64,000 nt of DNA from Earliella scabrosa (lineage: Eukaryota; Basidiomycota; Agaricomycetes; Polyporales; Polyporaceae). This document shows positions 56,880 to 64,000 of the stretch, in pieces (the stretch's first letter is position 1; each line of letters starts with the position of its first letter). Both the position numbers and the translations under genes were made by a program. A model generated the notes under the pieces. That model had not been told where the DNA came from and made no database searches. It was given only the letters and a program-made list of their open reading frames with translations. The stretch lies in NCBI GenBank assembly GCA_022605405.1, contig JABYQQ010000004.1, positions 2,232,001 to 2,296,000 on the forward strand, given 5' to 3'.

Positions 56880-57407
56880 CTATGATGACGGGTTTTCTAC
56901 AATGTCAATGGGCCCGATCCGAAGACGAGTATACGTCTGCTTGTGCCTAACCGTCCGCTCATAACCCTTTCGCCGCTTCTTCTTGAAGATCACCTCCATT
57001 TTGCCCTTGGTGTGCTCCACAACCGTCGCCTCCACTCGGACCTGCTCGGGCGGGATAGTGGGATTGCCCCGGATGGTGTACTCGCGCGAACCAATCTCGT
57101 GAATGTCCGAGAGCTTGAGCACGTCGCCGACCTTTACGTCGTTGAGACGCGGAACGGTGAGAAGGTCGCGGGGAGTGAGGAGGTATTTTCGGCCAGCGAG
57201 ACTGGCGACGATGTACTGTGACGGTTGAGCGCGAATTAGAGAGAGCGCATTGGAAGTCGTGGTCGGAGGAGGGATCGACTGCGTGTGCAGGGCACGGGTT
57301 GCGGCTGCACGGAGGGTGGCTAGAGCAGGGAGAGGAAACATGAGCACAGCGCGCGAGGGCGAGGAGGAGTGACTCAGTGAGCACTCACGTCTAAGGAGGG
57401 AAGCCAT
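56880..57407 (-). CDS. MRPL49: Mitochondrial large-subunit ribosomal protein bL21m
   Basis: Ribosomal L21 family protein of the mitochondrial 54S subunit. The first exon is MASLLR, starting at the ATG at about 57405, with an intron to about 57322. The remaining exon encodes an Ala/Arg-rich presequence-like region (TLRAAATRALHTQS), then the L21 core: SQYIVASLAGRKYLLTPRDL, VPRLNDVKVGDVLKLSDIHE, EVIFKKKRRKGYERTVRHKQ and TYTRLRIGPIDIV, ending ENPSS with TAG at 56880-56882. The KKKRRKGYERTxGHRQ-like block is the L21 signature. The gene is divergent from ATP1. Confidence 0.88.
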   Translation of the reverse strand: MASLLRRECSLSHSSSPSRAVLMFPLPALATLRAAATRALHTQSIPPPTTTSNALSLIRAQPSQYIVASLAGRKYLLTPRDLLTVPRLNDVKVGDVLKLSDIHEIGSREYTIRGNPTIPPEQVRVEATVVEHTKGKMEVIFKKKRRKGYERTVRHKQTYTRLRIGPIDIVENPSS

Positions 57408-57584
57408 TGCCGACGAGCGTGACGGCGACGACCGCGAGGAGTAGGGCGGGCTCGGGAGGACCGGAAACGGGTAATTCGGTCGGCGCCCGAAATGGGGTTA
57501 TGTAAGGCAAAGTTTGGTGACCCGGGTCGTCCCTACGGCCGAACGACATCCCACCCTCCCACTTTCCTTCCTCCTCCTCGTACC
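57408..57584. promoter_or_regulatory. 177-nt divergent promoter shared by bL21m and ATP1
   Basis: Two nuclear genes for mitochondrial proteins start only about 180 nt apart and diverge. The region contains the 10-bp palindrome GACCCGGGTC (57519-57528) and no clear TATA box. Coordinated expression is plausible but inferred. Confidence 0.55.
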
Positions 57585-59740
57585 ATGCACAGAGTCGCCC
57601 TCAGGAACTCCGTCCGCGCAGCTGCGCTGGCCGCCTCCAAAGTGCGCACCCCTGTCCTCCCTATTTTCCCCAGTTTTTGCATGCTCAACGGTGTCTGGCA
57701 ACTAGAGCGCTGCCCGCAGTACCCCTGCTGTGTCTCGCTCATATGCGACAGCAAAGGCCGGTACGTGTTCACAACTCCTCCTCAGTCCTTGCCACGTCTT
57801 ATGAAGTCGCTCTCCCTACCTGCTCTCGACGCGCTCTGACGTTTTCATCTGGGCACTCGTGACACGTCACGCGCAGCTGCATCTGAGGTCTCTTCGATTC
57901 TCGAGTCCCGCATAGCTGGCACTTCCGTGGGCGCAAACGTTGAGGAAACTGGACGCGTTCTCAGTGAGTGCAGCACGTTGCACTCCCATGGTCAGCACAG
58001 CAACTCAATGGGCTGTCCACACTAGGCGTCGGTGACGGTATTGCACGTGTATGGGGTCTCAAAAACGTGCAGGGTACGTCGCGTCATCTCGTCTTCACCT
58101 GCCAGCGCACTGACTCTCTGGGCCGCGTTATGCAGCCGAAGAGATGGTTGAGTTCTCTTCTGGCATCCGCGGTATGTGTCTGAACTTGGAGGCCGACAAC
58201 GTCGGTGTCTCCATCTTCGGTAACGACCGTGCCATCAAGGAGGGCGACACTGTCAAGCGTACCGGCCAGATTGTCGATGTCCCTGTCGGCCCTGAGCTCC
58301 TCGGCCGTGTCGTCGACGCGCTCGGTAACCCCATCGACGGCAAGGGCCCCATCCAGACCTCCGAGCGCCGCCGTGCCCAGCTCAAGGCCCCCGGTATCCT
58401 CCCCCGTCGCTCGGTCAACCAGCCCATGATGACTGGTATCAAGCCCATCGACGCCATGGTCCCCATTGGCCGTGGTCAGCGTGAGCTCATCATTGGTGAC
58501 CGTCAGACCGGTAAGACCGCCGTCGCCATCGACACCATCCTCAACCAGAAGCGGTGGAACGAGGGCAACGAGGAGGACAAGAAGCTCTACTGTGTCTACG
58601 TCGCTGTCGGCCAGAAGCGTTCCACCGTCGCTCAGCTTGTCAAGACCCTCGAGGAGAACGACGCGATGAAGTACTCCATCATCGTTGCTGCTACCGCGTC
58701 GGAGGCTGCTCCTCTCCAGTACCTCGCGCCCTTCTCTGGCTGTGCCATGGGTGAATGGTTCCGCGACAACGGCAAGCACGCCCTCATCATCTACGACGAC
58801 TTGTCCAAGCAGGCCGTCGCTTACCGTCAGATGTCGCTGCTGCTCCGTCGTCCTCCTGGTCGTGAGGCCTACCCCGGTGACGTCTTCTACCTGCACTCTC
58901 GTCTCCTCGAGCGTGCAGCCAAGATGAACGACAAGTTCGGTGGTGGATCCCTCACTGCTCTGCCTATCATTGAGACCCAGGGTGGTGATGTATCTGCGTA
59001 CATCCCGACCAACGTCAGTTCCTCCCCTTGCGTCTCAAGCAGGGAGCATTGACTAAATTGATCATACCTAGGTCATCTCCATCACTGATGGTCAGATCTT
59101 CTTGGAGGCTGAGCTCTTCTTCCGTGGTGTCCGTCCCGCCATCAACGTCGGTCTTTCCGTGTCGCGTGTCGGTTCGGCTGCTCAGACGTAAGTCGCGAAT
59201 TCATGCAAGGTTAAAAGGCCCTCGCTCACCTTTTGCCACCTTAACAGCAAGATCATGAAGAAGTTCGCCGGTTCGCTCAAACTGTACCTTGCACAGTACC
59301 GTGAAGTCGCTGCCTTCGCCCAGTTCGGTTCGGATCTCGACGCGTCGACTCGCTTCCTCCTCTCCCGTGGTGCTCGTTTGACTGAGCTGCTCAGTATGTA
59401 TCATTTCCGTGCGTACTTGTCCTGATCACTCATGTCCGTTGCAGAGCAAGGTCAGTACCAGCCCCTGGCTATGGAGATCCAGGTCCCCATCATCTACGCC
59501 GGTGTCAACGGTCTCGTGAGTGTATAATGCTACCGACCCTTATCGCCGTACTAACCCCGTTCCCAGCTCGACCCCATCCCCGTCGACCAGATCACTCGCT
59601 GGGAGGGTGAGTTCCGTGCTCACCTGACCGCGACTCAGGGCGCTCTCCTCGAGGAGATCTCGAAGGGCAACATCACTCCTGAGATCGAGTCGAAGATCAA
59701 GAAGGTGGTTGAGGACCACGTTTCGTCGTTCACTGCATAA
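57585..59740 (+). CDS. ATP1: Mitochondrial F1-ATP synthase subunit alpha
   Basis: Non-catalytic nucleotide-binding subunit of the F1 sector in the mitochondrial matrix. The ATG at 57585 begins the presequence [19 protein letters not shown], which continues in a second exon with [14 protein letters not shown]. Then come the N-terminal beta-barrel ([35 protein letters not shown]), the long exon with [14 protein letters not shown] (P-loop), [18 protein letters not shown] and [20 protein letters not shown], and exons with [19 protein letters not shown] (family signature with arginine finger), [18 protein letters not shown] and [15 protein letters not shown]. It ends [13 protein letters not shown] 59738-59740. 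Length is about 540 aa. The third position is C-rich in the long exon, as expected for high expression. Confidence 0.98.
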
Positions 59741-60075
59741 GCTAGACGGTAGACAAAATGTTGTTAGCCTTGCCTATACTTACCTACTACCATGTCTCTC
59801 GATGAGGACGATTACTATGGTCGCATAATTGCACTCCGACTATGCGTGACGTCATGAGAGCGGTAGCGATATTGAGTCTGCGTTGGACTCGGGACCGACC
59901 ATCTATATACAAGTAGAGTGCAATCCATAGGCTCGTGAGAGTAAGGAAGCGCGTCCAGATCCTCTAATGTAATCTTCCGCTGGTACATGTAAGAAGGCAT
60001 ACCGCTTAACGGCGCGCGACAATGTCCGACCCTGAACGTTGGCCGTTTTCTACGATGTCCCCAGCTCTCGACTCC
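59741..60075. other. Convergent 3' flanks of ATP1 and the DUF2408 gene
   Basis: These 335 nt between facing stop codons contain no supported gene and presumably hold the two 3' UTRs. Confidence 0.5.
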
Positions 60076-63000
60076 CTATTCCTCTTCCTCTTCCGACGAT
60101 GTTGCTGGACTCTCTCCATAGTCTTCGTCGTCTTCGTCGACGTACTCGTCATCCTCAGCCTCGTCCATGGACTCCTTCAGCTGGAGACTTCGTTGAGCGG
60201 CGAATTCGCGTCAAGGTAGAATGACGTCACGTACCATCTCCAGAAGCTCGTGACACTCATTCAAATGCGCCATGACGATACCTTGACCCTCTGGAATGGT
60301 ACCGTCCACACCAACGAATTTGCCTTCTCGGCGCATAGAGTCTATTTGGTGGAGTGCGAGTTGGTACTACTCGGAGGTCAGCATCTCGTCGTTGTCTCCT
60401 ACATTGAATCAACCGCACCGGGTAGAGGTCGCGTGGACTGAACGGGCCGCCATACTTGAGTACCTCGTTGAGGCACTTCTTCACTGTCGACAGCTTATTG
60501 GCCTACAACGGAGTGAGATGCGGACGATTGGTGGCGACTTTGCAACACTCACGATCGGCATCAACTCCTCCGAGACGGGCTCGCTTGACGAGAGCAGTCG
60601 GTATATCAGACCGTAACATCGACGGAGGAGGTACAGCAATACCTGCCACCGCACTCAGATCGTTGGCGTGGAAGTTACGATGGTATAACTCACGTATTGA
60701 CCCTCTGGTCGATTGCCCTCGGCGTCCACGAACTTGCCGTCCACTCGCATCTTGTCAATCTCCTGGAGACTGAGACTGTAGTTCCACAAGTCGGTCTCGC
60801 GGAGGCTCCACCGATGCGTGAGTACCTGTTGTGAAGCGCCGGTCGCAATCAGAAAAGCTTCGCGGGAGAAGAGCTAGGAAGGCAGCTGTACGCACCAGTG
60901 ACTCGAGCTCCTTTCGGATCTCGCTCAGTCTGTCATAGATAGGTCTCAGCGAGGACGCGACGTTCTTCGACTCGTCCTGCGCGCGTATCTCTTGCACAAT
61001 TTCGAAACATTCCTCGAGCAGCGAAGAGCAGATTGCTTGCGACGCGGGTACCATGCCGCCAGGACCCAAGAATTTGCCGTCTACACGTTTCCTGTGTACA
61101 AGAGACATCGGTGAGCGGAGGTTGGTGGAGGTGAAGGTCTGGAAACGAGAGAGGACCATCACTTACGAGTCGATTTTCCGCAACTCTTCTTGGATAGGCT
61201 TCAGCTCTGCCTTCACGCGAATGCCGTCCTTTTCCCGGGCATCCCTGTAGCTGTGGCTGTCCCCTGGAGGCTTTGGGGTGCTCTCGCGTGTCGGCGTCCT
61301 GGAATTGGGATCGCTTCCGACCGAGTCATCGGTGGCCACGGCTTTGCCCTTGAGATCCTCGACCCTCTCCGCATGCGCATTGGCCAGCGCGACTTCCCTC
61401 GCGGTCTCTTTGGCAGCAAGGGCGACGAGCTGCCGTCGAATGTTCACAAGGCGCCCATGGATGGGGATAAGTTCCGGTGAGAGGACAGAAAGAGAGTCCT
61501 GCAGTTTGCGTAGGAGGTTGTCTGCCAGGAGGGGTAGCGTCAGCATCCGGGCGATGGAGAACTCAGTCATAGAGTAGAGGACCTGGAATGGTGGGGGGTA
61601 ACCTTTAGGACTATTACCGCCAATTTGTGCGATGATGATCACACTACGAGTGCAAAACAATTCGGAAAGGCGGCTGTGAGATCAGAATCCGGAGAGTAGT
61701 AAAACGTACAGATGACGAGAGACGCATCGGTGCAACGTGATAGACAGGGGCACAACAGGATGGCGACGGGGACTAGATCACTCACCACATTCGTTGAGCT
61801 GCCGTTCCAAGAGCTTGGTCATGGCTGGGGGATGCTTGCCGCTCTCCATGTCATGTTGCACGATGTTACTGTCAGACACGGATCAATACTCTGCTCCGGA
61901 TACGTAAAAGTGATGTGCGAGGTTGCCTGGACTGCGCCCCTTGGTCCTGGGAGGCAGGCTAGCGACCCACGCGAAGCATGAAACACCGCTAGCCAGTGCG
62001 GAGGACTGGTCATGATGGCTAGCGACAGAATGCAACTCACCGTAACTCGGCCAGCCGTCGATGGAATGGGGCGAGGTCAGACTCGTTGTAAACGCCTGAC
62101 TCGTCCATGTGGTCTAGAATTTGCTGTATAGATACTATTAGCATGACAAGTCTATCCGTGCGTGGACTCGTCTGTGCGGGTGCACAGAAGGAGGCCAGCA
62201 GGCGAGGAAAGGTAATAAAGAATGATAAATGCATGACGGGGCGAAATAGTGGTCAGGGTTGCCCCTGGCCACGGACGGGCGACGTTTTATACGTGGCTGA
62301 GTTAGGCCAAGGCAAATTGCAACCCCCCGCATCTCTCCCGCGGGAGCGCAGACATCGGCCCCTTGCCCGTACATCCGAACTGGAATGCCACAAGAAGCCA
62401 GACATAGCGCCTAGCGCTCTGAGCAGTAGGTGAAATCATGGAAGCAATTCTCTTCGCGAGCCGCAGATCGTCATCATATAGTAATCGCTTGGGGTCCGGA
62501 GTACCTCCGCGTGGGTTGCGAACGTCGAGCCAAATACTCCCGGTGACGTGATTGGAGGAAGCAAGGTTGAACCCTGAAGTCTAGGACGGCCCACGTTCGC
62601 TATCAGGGCTACCTTATCTCGTCCGGGCCTGTCCACCGGCGACGGTGCGAGGTAAGTTAGCCCAACGATGAGGAGGCTACTGCGCGGCTGCGCTGGTCCT
62701 GTCCGGCATCAATTCATCGAAGCGGGCAGGCGTAAGCGGCAAAGACGTACGGCACTCTTACTGCAAGATTGTGTACGTGCGATCAGGTGCGATATGACCC
62801 CGCGAGGATCTGCAAGTAAGGTTGGCATCGACTTCGCGGACGTGGGGTTCGGGATGATCATGGTACATCGCTGCGTCCAGACGCCTCACTTCCACAGCAA
62901 AGCACTCCAACGCAACCATGTCTGGCCAGAGTCTATAGTGGTTCCAACCTGCGCCAATTAGAGGCGAGAGGAGAGTTGCAAGACGATGCGCCGATTTGGG

Positions 63001-63678
63001 GCGCAAAGCAGGAGGCTGCCAGCGCTTCAGATGACATTCAGAATATCCGGTACCAGCCCAAGAATAGACAAGAATCGCCCGCGTGAGTACCGCCGTGAAT
63101 GTGACTCACCCGCATACTGGCAATCTGACTGTATGTGGCCGGACATTCGCGAGTCCTGCCGATGGTGAGGAAGAACAAGGACAGAAGATTGAATACGTCC
63201 GCAAGGGTCGTATCCAGACGATTGTTGTATGTCGTGTGGTCGTTGCGAACTTCATTCAGGCGAGTGACTAGAGGGAACCAAAACCGTGCCAGGAGACCGC
63301 GCGGCGGTGGAAGGGCAGAGTTCATACACATTCGGACAGGAAGTTCGTCAGACTGGCAAAACATCTTGGAAGAGACGTTGCAGATCATACGGACCTTGCT
63401 TCACAATCGCCTGGTAGAGCTGATTCACGTCCGACTGCTTAATGAATTCGCCCCGGTTCTTCTTGAGCGCAGTCAGGCGGTTCCGGATGCTAGCGGCGAG
63501 ACGAGGGACATCAGAACGCGTGCGTGCAGCAAGGAGCGGTCTATGGAATGGACGCACTTGATGACGGCCTCCAGGATAGGCAGCTCTGACCGATGCCGAA
63601 ACATGAGGAGATCAGCTTCGACGAGTGGCTAGCGTAAACGGACTCGTGCCCACCTTCTTGAGCCACCGGAGCAGACAT
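60076..63678 (-). CDS. DUF2408 / UPF0662 family protein (yeast YPL260W-like)
   Basis: Conserved fungal helical protein of poorly known function. The ATG at 63678 opens a short exon, MSAPVAQE, joined over an intron to VRPFHRPLLAARTRSDVPRL and NRLTALKKNRGEFIKQSDVN. Widely spaced exons follow: QQILDHMDESGVYNESDLAP, LADNLLRKLQDSLSVLSPEL with IPIHGRLVNIRRQLVAL (DUF2408-type), a Ser/Thr-Pro linker, ELKPIQEELRKIDS, RVDGKFLGPGGMVPASQAIC, SSLRPIYDRLSEIRKELESL, KMRVDGKFVDAEGNRPEGQ and MRREGKFVGVDGTIPEGQGI. The repeated GKFxxxxGxxPxGQ segment occurs three times. The acidic tail SMDEAEDDEYVDEDDEDYGE ends EEEEE with TAG 60076-60078. Ten or more introns, some over 200 nt, make the model approximate. Confidence 0.75.
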
Positions 63679-64000
63679 CGCGGCTAGATGGATAGCTTCG
63701 GAGTTGGTCCAAACGGTCCGTGGTGATTTCCCGAGGTGATTTCTGCTGAGATGGATGCAGTCGACGACGAAGACGAAGGTGGCTCCGTGCAAGGAGTACG
63801 CGAGCCCTTTCCGGTCGGCTCTGCATTACGGTGGAGGCGCCCACGTGATACTGGCTGCATATGGAAGGACGTTACCACGGCTGATACTTTATCAGTCCTG
63901 TTCAGCCCTTGCCCAGAACAGCACAGCACCTGCTTGCGCCGTCCCCATTCCACTGACCACCTCATCCCACCCACCTCTGCATCCCATCGGCCATGGAGAA
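63679..64000. promoter_or_regulatory. 5' flank of the DUF2408 gene, possible start of a plus-strand gene at the edge
   Basis: This 322-nt stretch runs from the DUF2408 start to the window end. An ATG at 63992 (CCATGGAG) has a good start context and could begin a divergent plus-strand gene, but only three codons are visible. Confidence 0.3.

Overview
This window is nuclear DNA of a filamentous basidiomycete, most likely an Agaricomycete (mushroom or polypore type). The evidence is dense, GC-rich, intron-rich genes with many 45-70 nt GT-AG introns and very small exons, a fungal gene repertoire (Lrg1-type LIM/RhoGAP, Rgd2-type F-BAR/DEP/RhoGAP, DUF2408 protein, Cox23, Prp40), and a Tad-like LINE. 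The species cannot be named from sequence alone. No tRNA, rRNA or CRISPR array was seen.

Layout, left to right: a LIM-RhoGAP gene (minus, cut by the left edge); a vacuolar-type M20 carboxypeptidase (minus); mitoribosomal mL44 (plus); an F-BAR/DEP/RhoGAP gene (plus); histone H2A (minus); an M50B-like membrane peptidase (plus); Fis1 (minus); Cox23 (plus); amidase 1 (minus), split by an 11.6 kb non-LTR retrotransposon; amidase 2, a tandem paralogue (minus); U2AF large subunit (minus); an SLC35F-type transporter (plus); a small membrane/coiled-coil protein (minus); a coiled-coil protein of unknown role (plus); translation elongation factor 1-alpha (minus); an unresolved stretch with weak gene evidence; Prp40 (plus); mitoribosomal bL21m (minus); ATP synthase alpha (plus); and a DUF2408/UPF0662 protein (minus). 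A new gene may begin at the right edge.

The centre of interest is 19.3-39.0 kb. Two amidase-signature genes lie in tandem. The left one carries a LINE inserted in an exon in the same orientation. The insertion is flanked by an identical 16-bp target-site duplication and ends in a 28-nt poly(A) tract. Outside the insertion the amidase reading frame looks intact, and the LINE ORFs, including a 1663-aa endonuclease/RT/RNase H ORF, are also open, so the insertion looks recent. The element is longer than expected for a Tad-type LINE. It carries several tightly packed upstream ORFs, two of which overlap by 8 nt in a stop/start arrangement, plus a separate 330-aa ORF with a chromo-like and a KOW-like stretch.

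The rest is mostly housekeeping. Six genes act in mitochondria (mL44, Fis1, Cox23, bL21m, ATP1 and perhaps the small protein at 46 kb), and two pairs of these share short divergent promoters. Two genes serve early spliceosome assembly (U2AF large subunit, Prp40). Two are Rho GTPase-activating proteins. Exon joins quoted below were read by eye from splice consensus and reading frame.
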